The notes under the pieces are model-generated. The model was not told the DNA's origin, searched no databases, and saw only the letters and a program-made list of their open reading frames with translations. 64,000 nt of DNA from Curtobacterium pusillum (GTDB lineage Bacteria > Actinomycetota > Actinomycetes > Actinomycetales > Microbacteriaceae): assembly GCF_013359865.1 (NCBI RefSeq), contig NZ_JABMCE010000059.1, positions 1-64,000 on the forward strand. The letters run 5' to 3'. Position numbers and translations under genes: made by a program. Shown piece after piece: positions 1 through 9,055 of this stretch. How positions within the stretch are numbered: position 1 is the stretch's first letter; every line of letters starts with the position of its first letter.

Positions 1-810
1 GGCGGCGAGGGCGACGGCGACGCTCGCGGCGAGCCGGTCGCCGGCGCCGCAGGGGTCGCCGGCGGTCACCGACGGTGCGGGGACGAACCGGTTGCCCGTG
101 CGGCCGTCGGCGACCAGTGCACCCCGGTCGCCGAGCGTGACGGCGACGGCGTCGACGTGCCAGCGCTCGAGGAGGGCCTCGGCGGCCTCGGTCGCGAAGG
201 GCACGCCCTGGCCGCTCAGGCCCGTGAACCCCTTGGCCTCGGCAGCGTTCGGCGTGGCCACGGCGATCCCTGGCACCGGCTCGGCGCCCTTGGGGTGCGG
301 GTCCCAGACGACGGGCACGCGCTCCGCGGCCCGGCCGATCGCTTCGCGCAGGCTCGGTGCCGCGGCCACCCCGCGGCCGTAGTCGGCGACGACGACCGCG
401 TCGACGTCCCCGAGCGCGGCGCTCATCGCGTCGGTGGTCTCGGGCACGGGCGGGGTGCCGCAGCCCTCGTCGATCCGGACGAGGGCGTGGTCGACGACGC
501 GCACGCGGGTCTTCACCGGCGTCGGGACCCCGGACGGACCGGCGACGACCGTGACGTCCGGCAGCAGGTCGCGGATCTCGGTGGCCCGGGCGTCGTCGCT
601 CAGCACCGTGACGAGGGTGACGTCGTGACCGTCGCGCGCGAGCATCGTCGCCACGAGACCGGCCCCGCCGGCACGGTGGTCGTCGGTCCGGACGTCGACC
701 ACGGGCACGGGGGCGTCCGGGCTGAGCCGTTCGCTCGTGCCCGAGACGTCCACGTCCAGCAGGGTGTCGCCGACGACCGCGATGCGGAGCCGCTCGGTGC
801 CGCGGCTCAT
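1..810 (-). CDS. PfkB-family sugar kinase, HldE/RfaE-like (3' end outside the window)
   Basis: A ribokinase/PfkB-fold carbohydrate kinase reading leftwards off the window edge, so the C-terminus is missing. The N-terminus carries an RIAVVGDTLLDVDVSG strand, followed by a GGAGLVA glycine-rich segment that binds the sugar phosphate. Near the visible end is the PfkB signature with the catalytic Asp, GDPCGAGDRL. This pattern is typical of the kinase half of HldE, which phosphorylates heptose 7-phosphate at O-1. Whether a nucleotidyltransferase domain follows, as in bifunctional HldE, cannot be seen. Its ATG overlaps the stop of the gmhA-like gene by four bases (ATGA), so the two are translationally coupled. 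The neighbouring isomerase and GmhB-like phosphatase support a heptose role, but another sugar 7- or 1-phosphate is possible. Confidence 0.85.
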   Translation of the reverse strand, partial: MSRGTERLRIAVVGDTLLDVDVSGTSERLSPDAPVPVVDVRTDDHRAGGAGLVATMLARDGHDVTLVTVLSDDARATEIRDLLPDVTVVAGPSGVPTPVKTRVRVVDHALVRIDEGCGTPPVPETTDAMSAALGDVDAVVVADYGRGVAAAPSLREAIGRAAERVPVVWDPHPKGAEPVPGIAVATPNAAEAKGFTGLSGQGVPFATEAAEALLERWHVDAVAVTLGDRGALVADGRTGNRFVPAPSVTAGDPCGAGDRLAASVAVALAA

Positions 811-1436
811 CGGCGGCCGCCCCGGCCGCCGCGGAGGGCGGGCTCCATCGCGCGGCACAGCGCGTGCACGAGCACGAGCTGCGCCTCCTGCACGTTCGCG
901 GAGGGACCGTCGATGCAGATCGCGTCGTCGACCGCCTCGGCGAGGGGGTTCGGGCGCGGGCCGGTCATCGCGATCGCCCGGGCCCCGACGGCGCGGGCGG
1001 CCGCGGCGGCGCGGAGGAGGTTCGGGCTCTTCCCGCTCGTGGACAGCAGGACGACGACGTCACCGGCGCGGGCGTGCGCCGACACCTGACGGGCGAACAC
1101 CTCGTCGTACCCGTAGTCGTTCCCGATGGCGGTCACGGCCGAGGTCTCGGCGTGCAGGGAGATCGCCGAGTACGCGGGCCGGTCGTCCTGGAAGCGACCC
1201 GTCAGCTCGGACGTGAGGTGCTGCGCCTCGGCGGCGGACCCGCCGTTGCCCGCGGCGAGCAGCCGTCGGCCGGCGACGAGCCGCGCGGCGATGTCGTCCG
1301 CCCAGTCCGCGATGTGGTCCTTGTGGTCGACGAGGGACGCGATGACCGGCACGGACGCGGCGACGTGGTCGAGGACGACCCGCGCGCTCCCGGTGGTGGT
1401 GTGCTCGTCGACCCCGGTCTGCTGGTCGATGGTCAT
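807..1436 (-). CDS. gmhA: SIS-domain phosphoheptose isomerase, GmhA-like
   Basis: A 209-residue single SIS-domain protein. The sugar-phosphate loop [11 protein letters not shown] is followed by ELTGRF, the combination seen in GmhA, and a second SIS motif [10 protein letters not shown] lies in the middle. GmhA converts sedoheptulose 7-phosphate to D-glycero-D-manno-heptose 7-phosphate in the cytoplasm. The related DiaA and generic SIS proteins are the main alternatives, but the ELTGRF motif and the flanking PfkB kinase and GmhB-like phosphatase favour the heptose assignment. The ATG overlaps the stop of the upstream glycosyltransferase (ATGA at 1433-1436). Its own stop overlaps the kinase start, so these genes form one tight operon. 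Confidence 0.85.
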   Translation of the reverse strand: MTIDQQTGVDEHTTTGSARVVLDHVAASVPVIASLVDHKDHIADWADDIAARLVAGRRLLAAGNGGSAAEAQHLTSELTGRFQDDRPAYSAISLHAETSAVTAIGNDYGYDEVFARQVSAHARAGDVVVLLSTSGKSPNLLRAAAAARAVGARAIAMTGPRPNPLAEAVDDAICIDGPSANVQEAQLVLVHALCRAMEPALRGGRGGRR

Positions 1437-2755
1437 CGTGCTGTCCTCTCCGTCGACTGCGCGGCACGGGCGACCCGGCCGGCGTGGGTGGTGCGGGGGC
1501 GGGCGGTCGCCGGGGTGGCGGTGACCGCGCCGGTCCCGGCGAGGAGACGTTCGTAGACGCGCTCGCTGTCCGCCGCGACCTTCTGCCACGTGTAGCGGGC
1601 CTCGGCACGTTCCCGTCCGGCACGGCCGTAGGCCTCGCGCCGCTCCGGGTCGTCGAGCAGCGCCCCGACCGCCGCGGCGACCGCCCGCTCGTCGCGCGGC
1701 GGGACGTGCAGCCCCGTCGCGTCCTCGACGACGGTGTCGATCAGACCGCCGACGCTCGACGCGACGACCGGTCGACCGCACGCCATCGCCTCGAGGGGCA
1801 CGATCCCGAACGGCTCGTACCACGGGGCGCACACGACGACGTCGGCGCTCCGGTACACGGCGGGCATGTCGCGCTGTCCGAGCTGGCCGCGGAAGGTCAC
1901 GTGGTCCCGGACGCCGAGCGACCGGGCGAGGGCGTCGAGCCGCTGGTACTCGGGGTCGTCGGGGAGGTCGGCACCGGCGACGCCGGCCCCGCCCACCACG
2001 ACGAGCTCGACGTCGCGTCCGGCGTGGACGAGCTCGGCGAGCGCCGCGATGGTCGTCCCGACGCCCTTGCGCCGGACGAGTCGCGAGGCGGAGAGCACCC
2101 GGAACGGACGCGTCCGGTCCTCGACCGGGCCGTCGGGCCGGAAGAGCGAGGTGTCGACCCCGCAGGGGACGACCGAGATGCGGTGCAGCGGAACGCCGAG
2201 CGACTTGAGCTCGAAGGCCTCGTCCGAGCACGTCGCCACGACCTGGTCGACGCTCCGCCCGACGGCGGGCTCGATCCACTCGCGCTCGGCGGGGCTGGTG
2301 TCCGCGGCGCCCTGGTGTCGGCGCTTCACGACGCCGAGCGCGTGGAAGGTCTGCACGACGGGGATGCGGACGCCGCCGGTGCGGGCCTGCACCTGGGCGA
2401 CCGCCTCGAGCGCGGCGTGGCCGGACATCCAGAAGTGCCCGTGCACGACGTCGGGCCGGTCGACGAACCACTCGGCGGCCAGCACCGACGCGAACGTGCC
2501 CATGTACGGGAAGAGCTCGTCCTTCGGCACCGCGCGGGCCGGACCGGCGTCGACGTGCACGACCTCGACCCCGGGCCGGAGCAGCACCCGCACGGGCTGT
2601 GCGGCGTCGTCGCGCCGCGTGTACACGGTGACCTCGTGGCCGCGGTCGGCGAGCGCCCCGGACAGTTCCGCCACGTGGACGTTCTGCCCACCTGCGTCGA
2701 CTCCGCCGAGCACGGCGAGCGGGCTCGCGTGCTCGGACACCATCGCGATCTTCAT
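1433..2755 (-). CDS. glycosyltransferase family 4
   Basis: A 440-residue GT-B glycosyltransferase. The N-terminal domain starts with [22 protein letters not shown], in shortened view a glycine-rich donor/acceptor loop, and contains the motif [11 protein letters not shown]. The C-terminal Rossmann domain has RLVRRKGV and the GT4 E-x7-E signature in [15 protein letters not shown], where the glutamates contact the nucleotide sugar. It most resembles sucrose-phosphate-synthase/MshA-type enzymes, but the cluster context points to cell-surface glycan assembly. The stop overlaps the ATG of gmhA and the start overlaps the preceding transferase stop (2752-2755). The last about 25 residues are low-complexity Ala/Thr/Arg. 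The acceptor is unknown. Confidence 0.85.
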   Translation of the reverse strand: MKIAMVSEHASPLAVLGGVDAGGQNVHVAELSGALADRGHEVTVYTRRDDAAQPVRVLLRPGVEVVHVDAGPARAVPKDELFPYMGTFASVLAAEWFVDRPDVVHGHFWMSGHAALEAVAQVQARTGGVRIPVVQTFHALGVVKRRHQGAADTSPAEREWIEPAVGRSVDQVVATCSDEAFELKSLGVPLHRISVVPCGVDTSLFRPDGPVEDRTRPFRVLSASRLVRRKGVGTTIAALAELVHAGRDVELVVVGGAGVAGADLPDDPEYQRLDALARSLGVRDHVTFRGQLGQRDMPAVYRSADVVVCAPWYEPFGIVPLEAMACGRPVVASSVGGLIDTVVEDATGLHVPPRDERAVAAAVGALLDDPERREAYGRAGRERAEARYTWQKVAADSERVYERLLAGTGAVTATPATARPRTTHAGRVARAAQSTERTAR

Positions 2756-3780
2756 CGCAGACTCCCTTCGAGTGCGGCTCCCGCCGCTCGGTTCCCCCGC
2801 GCCTCGCGCGCTCCCCGCTTTCCACGCCCGCCACGTGTGACGGCGTCGTCGAGCAGGTCGTCCCAGTCGGCGGTGAACCGGCCGAGCGCGTGCCGCGCCA
2901 GCGCGGCCTCACGGGCGACGGCACCCCGTCGTCGCGCCTCCTCGGGGTCCTCGAGCAGCGTCCTGGAGGCCCGCACCAGCTCGTCGACGTCCGTCGCGAT
3001 CGCGCCGGCCTCGCCGGGCACCGTGCGGGCCGCGTCCGTGGTGGCGAGCACGAGCACCGGCATGGCCATGTGCATCGCCTCGATGAGGGAGAGGCCGAGG
3101 GACGTCCAGCGGTTCGGGTGCACGTAGGCGCGTCGCTGGGCGAGCGCGGCGTGCATCGGGTCGGCGGGCACGTCGCCGCGGGCGACCACGCGGTCGCCGA
3201 AGCCGAGCTCCGGCAGCCGGTCGGTGCCCATGCCCCACACGTCGACCGGGGCCACGGCGGCGAACCGGGGGAGCAGGTCGGTGCCGACGACGCGGTTCCG
3301 CCGGACGGGTTCGTTGATGACGACACCGAAGCGGTCGAGGGTCCCGGTGTAGATCGGCCCGGGATCGACGACGCCGTGCTCGACGACGGTGGTCCGGGTG
3401 GACCCGCAGTCCCACATGAGGGCGTTCCAGTGCGTCACGTGCGCGATCGTCATGTCGTCCCGGTCCCGGAAGGGGTGCAGGCTGTTCGGCACGTCGGCCC
3501 GGGGCGCGTTGTGCTCGACGAACACCATCGGCACGTCCCGGCCGCCGAGCAGACGCCGTGCCTCGTCGAACTCCTCGGTGCGCTGCAGGACCACCACGTC
3601 GACCTCGGCCTCGGCGATCGCCGCGGGGTCGATCTCGATCGCGGAGACGGGCCAGTCACGTCCGCCGCGACCGAGTCCCCAGGCGTCGCGCGCCGGGGTG
3701 GTCGGGATGAGGTACTCGTGCGGGCCGCGGACGAAGGCGTCCATCCAGCCGCCGTGCACGTGCCACACGAGGATCCGCAT
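2752..3780 (-). CDS. glycosyltransferase-like protein (GT-B fold)
   Basis: A 342-residue cytoplasmic protein with the layout of a GT-B glycosyltransferase: an N-terminal half beginning [16 protein letters not shown], then a C-terminal half with [21 protein letters not shown] and the motif [16 protein letters not shown], which matches the family-4-like donor site (glutamate before a small helix). The C-terminal tail is basic and rich in Arg/Gly/Ala. It is coupled to the GT4 gene downstream by an ATGA overlap. Upstream lies a 56-base gap after the GT9 gene. The ATG at 3780 is the first plausible start. The sugar donor and acceptor are unknown; it probably adds a residue to the same glycan. Confidence 0.75.
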   Translation of the reverse strand: MRILVWHVHGGWMDAFVRGPHEYLIPTTPARDAWGLGRGGRDWPVSAIEIDPAAIAEAEVDVVVLQRTEEFDEARRLLGGRDVPMVFVEHNAPRADVPNSLHPFRDRDDMTIAHVTHWNALMWDCGSTRTTVVEHGVVDPGPIYTGTLDRFGVVINEPVRRNRVVGTDLLPRFAAVAPVDVWGMGTDRLPELGFGDRVVARGDVPADPMHAALAQRRAYVHPNRWTSLGLSLIEAMHMAMPVLVLATTDAARTVPGEAGAIATDVDELVRASRTLLEDPEEARRRGAVAREAALARHALGRFTADWDDLLDDAVTRGGRGKRGAREARGNRAAGAALEGSLR

Positions 3781-3836
3781 GCAGGGCCTTTCGTCGGGGT
3801 CGGGAGCAGGAGGAGAAGGAGAAGCAGTGGCGCACG

Positions 3837-4922
3837 CTACGCAGGAGCTTCTGATGCTCTCCGCAGACTTCTGTGCTCCATCCGCGAAGCGCGGTCGAGG
3901 AGCCGGTCGTGGGCTGCGAGGACGTCCTCGACACGCACGGTGGACAGGCACGGATGCCCGGGGACGGGACACTCGCGGGCGCGGCTGAGGCGGCACGCGG
4001 CGCCCTGGTCGCCGAGCAGTTCGACGAGCGGGCCGTACGGCGCCCACTTGACCGCGGGGACCACGGGGGAGAACAGGCTCACGACGGGGGCTCCGACGGC
4101 GGCGGCGAGGTGCGCCGGCCCGGTGTTGCCGACGACGACGACCTCGGCGGCCGCCAGCACCGCGGCGAGTTCGGCGGGGTTCGTCCGTCCGCCGAGGTCG
4201 ATGCCGGTGTCCCCGGCGACCGACGCGGTGAGCGCCACCTCGCCGGGCGATCCCGTGACGACGACCGGGATCCCGCGTTCCGCGTAGGCGGCGACGAGCG
4301 CACGGTGGTGGGTCTCCGGCCACGAGCGCGCCGGGACGCTCGCGCCGGGGTGCACGACCACGTACCTGCCCAGACCGGCCACGGCGGCCGGCGGCTCGGC
4401 GTCGAGACGCACGTCGAGCCTCCCGGCATCCCCCGGGGGCAGGCGGAACCCGGCCGCCTCGGCGATCCGCAGCGCGCGCTCCGGTTCGGGGAGTTCCTCC
4501 GGCAGGTCCTCGCCTGGGCGCAACCGGACGTCCAGGAGCGAACCGGGGTGGTCCACCGAGGCACCGGTGATGCGCGGGACGCCGGCGAGCCGGAGCAGCA
4601 GTGCGACCGGCAGGGGCGACTGGTGGAACGACGTGAGGACGACGGCCTCGTCGGGCTGCACCTCGGTGACGAGTGCCCGGAACTCGCCGAGCAGCGCGTC
4701 GTCGATCGGCCGGGCGGTCTCGGTCACCCACGGGGCCGCCCAGACCCGCACCCGGTCGACGCCGGGCAGGAGGTCGGCGGCCGGGGACCCCTGCGGACCG
4801 CACAGCATCGTCACGTGGGACGCCCCGGCGGCGACGGCGCGGACGGCGGGTCCGGCGACCAGGACGTCGCCGAAGGAGTCGAGCCGGACGACGAGGACTC
4901 GCGGCGGCACGGTGTCGTTCAC
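3837..4922 (-). CDS. glycosyltransferase family 9 (heptosyltransferase-like)
   Basis: A 361-residue GT9 protein of the ADP-heptose:LPS heptosyltransferase (WaaC/WaaF) type. It starts VNDTVPPRVLVVRLDSFGD, where the RxDxxGD-like loop is the GT9 acceptor motif. The C-terminal domain has YVVVHPGASVPARSWP and the donor-site motif VVVGNTGPAHLAAAVGAP, followed by VSLFSP. Family knowledge says such enzymes transfer heptose from ADP-heptose. This organism has no LPS, so the acceptor must be another glycan. The GTG start overlaps the phosphatase stop (GTGA at 4919-4922), which fixes the start. A second GT9 gene is transcribed divergently at 5559. Confidence 0.88.
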   Translation of the reverse strand: MNDTVPPRVLVVRLDSFGDVLVAGPAVRAVAAGASHVTMLCGPQGSPAADLLPGVDRVRVWAAPWVTETARPIDDALLGEFRALVTEVQPDEAVVLTSFHQSPLPVALLLRLAGVPRITGASVDHPGSLLDVRLRPGEDLPEELPEPERALRIAEAAGFRLPPGDAGRLDVRLDAEPPAAVAGLGRYVVVHPGASVPARSWPETHHRALVAAYAERGIPVVVTGSPGEVALTASVAGDTGIDLGGRTNPAELAAVLAAAEVVVVGNTGPAHLAAAVGAPVVSLFSPVVPAVKWAPYGPLVELLGDQGAACRLSRARECPVPGHPCLSTVRVEDVLAAHDRLLDRASRMEHRSLRRASEAPA

Positions 4923-5470
4923 GAGAGCACCGCGTCGACGTGCGCGAGCACGAGCGCGACGGCCTCGTCGAGGGTGGCGGCGACCGTGGGCGCCGCGTCC
5001 ACCTCCTCCTGCCGGGTACGCGGCGTCGGCACCATGACGGCCTGCGCGCCGGCGGCCAGCGCCGCTCCGACGTCCGCGCCGATGTCCCCGACGACGACGA
5101 GGTCCTCCGGCGCCACCCCGAGCCGGTCGGCCGCCTCGAGCACCATCCCGGGTCGTGGTTTCCGGCACCCGCACCCGTCGCCGGCGTCGTGCGGGCAGAC
5201 GCACCACACGTCGAACGGTCCGACGAGTTCGTCGACGCGCGCGTTCGTGGCGTCGACCTGTTCCCGGGTCGCCATGCCCTTCGCCACGGCCGACTGGTTC
5301 GTGACGACCCCGAGCAGCAGCCCCGCGGCGCGAGCGCGCTCGACCGCACGGTGCGCCCCGGGGACCGGCACGACACGGTGCGGGTCGGCGTTGTACGGGA
5401 CGTCGATGACGAGGGTGTCGTCACGGTCGAAGAGCAGGCCGCGGATGACGCGGTCCGGTGCGAGAGCCAT
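4919..5470 (-). CDS. HAD-IIIA phosphatase, GmhB-like (heptose 1,7-bisphosphate 7-phosphatase)
   Basis: A 183-residue HAD hydrolase. Motif I is LLFDRDDTLV with the nucleophile and acid/base aspartates, motif II is VVTNQSAVAKG, and the C-terminal GDIGADVGAA supplies the metal-binding aspartates. A zinc loop, CVCPHDAGDGCGCRKPRPGM, has the Cys-x-His and Cys-x-Cys ligands that distinguish GmhB and histidinol-phosphatase-like members. GmhB removes the 7-phosphate of heptose 1,7-bisphosphate, the step after the PfkB kinase. The ATG at 5470 is the only start that keeps the HAD N-terminus intact. The gene heads the leftward operon and overlaps the GT9 gene by four bases. Confidence 0.88.
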   Translation of the reverse strand: MALAPDRVIRGLLFDRDDTLVIDVPYNADPHRVVPVPGAHRAVERARAAGLLLGVVTNQSAVAKGMATREQVDATNARVDELVGPFDVWCVCPHDAGDGCGCRKPRPGMVLEAADRLGVAPEDLVVVGDIGADVGAALAAGAQAVMVPTPRTRQEEVDAAPTVAATLDEAVALVLAHVDAVLS

Positions 5471-5545
5471 GCTCCATGGATACCGGGCCGGCTCCCGGCG
5501 CGCCCGCAGGAAGCCCCGTCGAGCGCGCTCCCCGGGTCCGGGGGC

Positions 5546-5551
5546 TAGCGT
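5546..5551 (+). promoter_or_regulatory. -10 element for the divergent GT9 gene (leaderless)
   Basis: TAGCGT lies seven bases before the GTG start and there is no Shine-Dalgarno sequence. In actinobacteria such TAnnnT elements place transcription initiation on the start codon. The same spacing recurs at several other genes in the window. Confidence 0.55.
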
Positions 5552-5558
5552 CGGCGCG

Positions 5559-6575
5559 GTGACCGCCGTCGACACCATGCCCCCGTCCGACGGGCGCCCC
5601 GAGCTGCTCGTGCTCCGCGCCATCAAGCTCGGCGACCTGCTCGTCGCCGTACCGGCCCTGCACGCGCTCCGCCGCGCCTTCCCGGACCACCGCATCACCC
5701 TCGCGACCACCGCGTGGCTCGCGCCCGTCGTCGAGCTCGTGCCCGACGTCGACGTGCACCTCGCCCAGCACGGACTCGACCACCCGATCGGGGCCCGCGC
5801 GGGGACGGTCGACGTCGCGGTGAACCTGCACGGGGCCGGACCCGAGTCGTCCGACCTCGTCGCCGCCCTCGGTGCCCGACGGGTGATCGGTCACGCGGAT
5901 CCGTCGCACGGCTTCGACGGTCCCGCCTGGCCCGAGGGCGGGCACGAACGGGAGCGCTGGACGCGTCTGCTCGAGTGGCACGGCATCGCCGCCGACCCGG
6001 AGGACGTCGCGATCGCACGGCCGGCCGGTCCTCCGGCCGTGGACGGTGCCGCGGTCGTGCACGTCGGGGCCTTCCACGGTGCGCGGCACTGGCCGACGGA
6101 CCGCTTCGGCGACGTGGTGCGCGGGTTGCGCGAGCGCGGTCTCGACGTCGTCCTGACGGGAGGCGCGGACGACGTCGAGCGCGCCGCCGCCGTCGCGCAG
6201 GCGGCCGGGCTGGCGCCGGAGGCGGTGCTGGCCGGTTCCCTGGGGCTGCAGGAGTTCGCGGGCGTGATCGCCGCGGCCCGGCTCGTCGTCACGGTCGACA
6301 CGGGCGCCGCCCACCTGGCCTCGGCGTACGGGATCCCGTCGGTCGTCGTGTTCGGTCCCGCTCCGCCCGAGGCCTGGGGGCCGCCGGCATCCGGACCGCA
6401 CGTGGTGCTGACCGACGCCTCGGTGCGCCGCGGTGACGTCTTCGCCGAGGACCCGGATCCGGCGCTGCTCGCGGTCGGCGTGGCGGACGTGCTGTCCGCC
6501 GTCGACGGACTGGGTGTGACGACGTCCGCGAACGGCGCCGGCACGGCTGTGACCGGGGGACTCGTCGGCCGGTAG
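5559..6575 (+). CDS. glycosyltransferase family 9 (heptosyltransferase-like), divergent copy
   Basis: A 338-residue GT9 enzyme. It has LVLRAIKLGDLLVAVPALHALR near the N-terminus in its essential features (the KLGD loop), VVHVGAFHGARHWP at the start of the second domain, and the donor motif VTVDTGAAHLASAYGIPS. It is a paralogue of the GT9 gene at 3837-4922 and probably adds a second residue to the same glycan. I chose the GTG at 5559 because a TAGCGT -10 element sits seven bases before it, giving a leaderless mRNA; an ATG at 5577 is the alternative. The stop codon TAG at 6573 also forms the first three bases of the next gene's -10 element. Confidence 0.85.
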   Translation: MTAVDTMPPSDGRPELLVLRAIKLGDLLVAVPALHALRRAFPDHRITLATTAWLAPVVELVPDVDVHLAQHGLDHPIGARAGTVDVAVNLHGAGPESSDLVAALGARRVIGHADPSHGFDGPAWPEGGHERERWTRLLEWHGIAADPEDVAIARPAGPPAVDGAAVVHVGAFHGARHWPTDRFGDVVRGLRERGLDVVLTGGADDVERAAAVAQAAGLAPEAVLAGSLGLQEFAGVIAAARLVVTVDTGAAHLASAYGIPSVVVFGPAPPEAWGPPASGPHVVLTDASVRRGDVFAEDPDPALLAVGVADVLSAVDGLGVTTSANGAGTAVTGGLVGR

Positions 6576-6625
6576 CGTCGGCCGGGAGCCGCCCGGAGGC
6601 GCCGGGTGCTCACGAGGAGGCGCAC

Positions 6626-6982
6626 GTGTTCGAAGCCGCGAACATCCGGGACTGGATCGGCCTGCCGGTCGTCGACGAGACCGACGACAAGGTCGGCACG
6701 CTCGAGAGCATCTACTACGACACGGCGACCTCGGAGCCGGCCTTCGGGGCGGTGACGACCGGGCTCGTCGGGTTCCAGAAGCTCCTGTTCGTGCCGCTCG
6801 TGGGTGCACTCGTCGCGCCGAAGCACCTCCGTGTCGCGTACCCGAAGAAGCTCGTGAAGGACGCCCCGACGATCTCGACCGACGGGGAGCTCGACGCCGG
6901 ACTCGAGCCGGAGATCTACCAGCACTACGGACTCGAGTACCGCACCGGCAGCGGGGGAGAGCGCCGACTCGGCCGACGCTGA
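6626..6982 (+). CDS. PRC-barrel domain protein
   Basis: A 118-residue soluble protein with a PRC-barrel core: an N-terminal DWIGLPVVDETDDKVGTLES strand pair (shared with RimM and photosynthetic reaction-centre H subunits), then YYDTATSEPAFGAV, then FVPLVGALVAPKHLRVAY. Stand-alone PRC-barrel proteins of this kind are widespread in actinobacteria. They are thought to act as RNA- or protein-binding or stress-related adaptors; the exact role is unknown. The GTG start is fixed by AGGAGG at 6615-6620. A TAGCGT -10 at 6573-6578 overlaps the preceding stop codon. Confidence 0.85.
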   Translation: MFEAANIRDWIGLPVVDETDDKVGTLESIYYDTATSEPAFGAVTTGLVGFQKLLFVPLVGALVAPKHLRVAYPKKLVKDAPTISTDGELDAGLEPEIYQHYGLEYRTGSGGERRLGRR

Positions 6983-7031
6983 GGACGGACCCACTAGCCT
7001 GGTCGGTCCGACCCGTCCCCGGAGGCCGACC

Positions 7032-8084
7032 CTGATCCGTTCTGTCCGTTCGACGCTGCTCGCCGCGGCGGCGGCGCTCGTCGTGCTCGCGGGGTCGCTC
7101 GTGGGGGGCGGCACCGCGACGGCGGCGCCGATGTGGCCGGTCCCGGCGCCGTACCCGTCGAGCACCGACCCGCAGGAGGCCCTCGCCGGCCTGCCCGCCG
7201 GCAGCGAGTACGTCGCACTGGGCGACTCCTACTCCGCCGGATACGGGCTCTCCGACCCGACGCGGCTGCCGACCGCTGCGTGCGGCCAGTCCGGGCAGGA
7301 CTACCCCCACCGGATCGCGGCGCGGTTCGGTCTCGCGCTGACGGACGTCACCTGCGGTGGAGCGACGAGCGAGGACGTCACGAGCGGGCACCAGTTCAAG
7401 GGCGTGCCGCCGCAGATCCGCTCCCTGTCCGCGCGGACGCGGCTGGTGACCCTGACGATCGGTGGGAACGACGCCGACCTGTTCGGCACCGCGGCGTCGT
7501 GCCTCGCGCTCTCCGCGAAGGGCCCGGTGTTCTCCGGACGCGATGCACCGTCGTGCCGGAGCACGCTCGTGCAGGACGGCGAGGACCAGCTCGGCGTGAA
7601 GATTCAGTCACGCGTCGCACTCGGCATCGCCGACACCCTGGCCGCGGTGAAGCGGGCAGCGCCGAACGCGGTGATCGTGTTCCTCGGCTACCCGGCGATC
7701 TTCCCCGACGCCGATCACACCCCGAAGGGCGGCTGCTTCCGGTCGGCGCTCGACCTCGGCACGCTCACCGGCTCGTTCCCGTCGAACTCGTACCCCTTCA
7801 CGAACACCGACGTCCGGTACCTGCACGGGGTGCAGGCGGCGCTCAACGACGTGTCGGAGTCGGCTGCCCGCGCCGCCGGGGTCCGGTTCGTCGACGTGTT
7901 CTCGAGCACCGAGGCACACTCGGCGTGCGCCACGACGAAGCCCTACGTCTCGGGTGTGTCCCTCGACGGCGCGGGCGACCTCCGTCGCATCGACCTGGAA
8001 CCGGGGGCGCTGCACCCGAACATGCGCGGTGTCGCGTACCTCACCAAGCGCGTGGCGGCGGCGACGCGAGACCTCGTCGGCTGA
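7032..8084 (+). CDS. secreted SGNH/GDSL-family esterase
   Basis: An exported SGNH hydrolase of about 350 residues. Block I is GDSYSAGYG with the nucleophilic Ser, block II is CGGATSEDV, block III is TIGGNDADLFG, and the catalytic His is in PGALHPNMRG with the partner acid upstream. Six or more cysteines in the mature part suggest disulfides, as in Streptomyces scabies-type esterases. A good signal peptide (IRSVR, a long Ala/Leu/Val core, then TATAAP) lies upstream of the first ATG/GTG. The only start that includes it and follows the ribosome-binding site GGAGG (7020-7025) is CTG at 7032, so I propose a CTG start; GTG at 7083 would destroy the signal peptide. TAGCCT at 6995-7000 is a likely -10. 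Confidence 0.85.
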   Translation: MIRSVRSTLLAAAAALVVLAGSLVGGGTATAAPMWPVPAPYPSSTDPQEALAGLPAGSEYVALGDSYSAGYGLSDPTRLPTAACGQSGQDYPHRIAARFGLALTDVTCGGATSEDVTSGHQFKGVPPQIRSLSARTRLVTLTIGGNDADLFGTAASCLALSAKGPVFSGRDAPSCRSTLVQDGEDQLGVKIQSRVALGIADTLAAVKRAAPNAVIVFLGYPAIFPDADHTPKGGCFRSALDLGTLTGSFPSNSYPFTNTDVRYLHGVQAALNDVSESAARAAGVRFVDVFSSTEAHSACATTKPYVSGVSLDGAGDLRRIDLEPGALHPNMRGVAYLTKRVAAATRDLVG

Positions 8085-8117
8085 CGGTCCAGGCACGGGC
8101 CGTCGGGGTCGTTCACG

Positions 8118-8960
8118 TCAGGCGCTGACGCCGACCGGCTCGCTGTGCGCCGCCGGGGGGACGACGCACACGGGCGATGCCGTCTCGCGCAGGACGTCGT
8201 GCAGGACGGACCCCGACATCGCCTTCACGTGTCCGAGGCCGAGCACCACGAGCGACGCCCGGCGGGTGTGCGAGGCGATGGCGTGCCCGGGGTGTCCCTC
8301 GACGAGCAGCGGGTGGAAGCGGACGTCCGGGTGGCGCGCGGTGAGTTCGGCCGTCACGCGTTGCAGGAGTTCGGCGTTGCGGGTGCGCCAGCGCATCGGC
8401 TCCTCGGCGAAGTCGGTCAGCCCCGTGCGGGTCAGCACCGGCATCTCCCATGCCCGGAGCAGGGTCACGCGGCGGTGCCGGCGGCGGGCCTCGTCGACCG
8501 CGATCGCGACGGCCCGTTCGTCGACGGGGTCCTCGACCGCGAGGACGACGTCCCCGTCGATCGGGTGCGGCCCGTCGGGGACGACGACCGTCGGCACCGC
8601 GGCGCGCTCGGCGACGCGTGCCGGGTCCCCGCCGGCGGTGGACCCGCGGCGGCTCCGGAAGGTGCCGATGACGAGCAGGTCGCCGTCGTCGGACTCCTCG
8701 ACCAGGGCTGCTGCGAAGGGCCCGGCGTGACGCCGGACCTCGATCCGGGCGTCCGGCAGCGCCTCGCGCGCGGCGTCCGCCACGACGTCGGCCACGGGCC
8801 TGCCGTCCGGGCCGGTGCGCCCCTCGATCGCCGGGTCGACCCCGATCACCCGGACGCGGTCGATGTCCGGGCCGAGCCGCGCGGCGACCCAGCGCAGGGC
8901 TTCCTCGTGCGGCTTCGCCGCGTCGGCGGCCAGCGTGACCGTCGTCCACCGTTCGTCCAT
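8118..8960 (-). CDS. tandem universal stress protein (UspA family)
   Basis: A 280-residue protein with two Usp domains, about residues 5-130 and 140-275. The second domain keeps a recognisable nucleotide-binding signature near the C-terminus, LVVLGLGHVKAMSGSVLHDV, with the G-x2-G-x9-G(S/T) pattern less strict than in classical ATP-binding Usp. The first ends in RVAERAAVPTVVVPD. Tandem Usp proteins in actinobacteria accumulate under hypoxia and stationary stress. Two purine-rich stretches before the ATG at 8960 (GGAGG within 8966-8975 on the minus strand) act as ribosome-binding sites. The gene stands alone between two plus-strand genes. Confidence 0.85.
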   Translation of the reverse strand: MDERWTTVTLAADAAKPHEEALRWVAARLGPDIDRVRVIGVDPAIEGRTGPDGRPVADVVADAAREALPDARIEVRRHAGPFAAALVEESDDGDLLVIGTFRSRRGSTAGGDPARVAERAAVPTVVVPDGPHPIDGDVVLAVEDPVDERAVAIAVDEARRRHRRVTLLRAWEMPVLTRTGLTDFAEEPMRWRTRNAELLQRVTAELTARHPDVRFHPLLVEGHPGHAIASHTRRASLVVLGLGHVKAMSGSVLHDVLRETASPVCVVPPAAHSEPVGVSA

Positions 8961-9055
8961 CCCGATCGACCTCCTCGTCCGGGGTCCTCCGGGGCGTCGT
9001 CATGGCGCTCCTCGGGTTGCAAACTACTCCCGCACGACGTGCGTAGCCTCGGGGC

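Noticed and set aside
807-3326. Long minus-strand frame of 839 codons
   Set aside because: Only its C-terminal part is the real GmhA-like gene. The rest is an Arg/Pro-rich shadow of the GT4 gene in another frame, typical of high-GC DNA.
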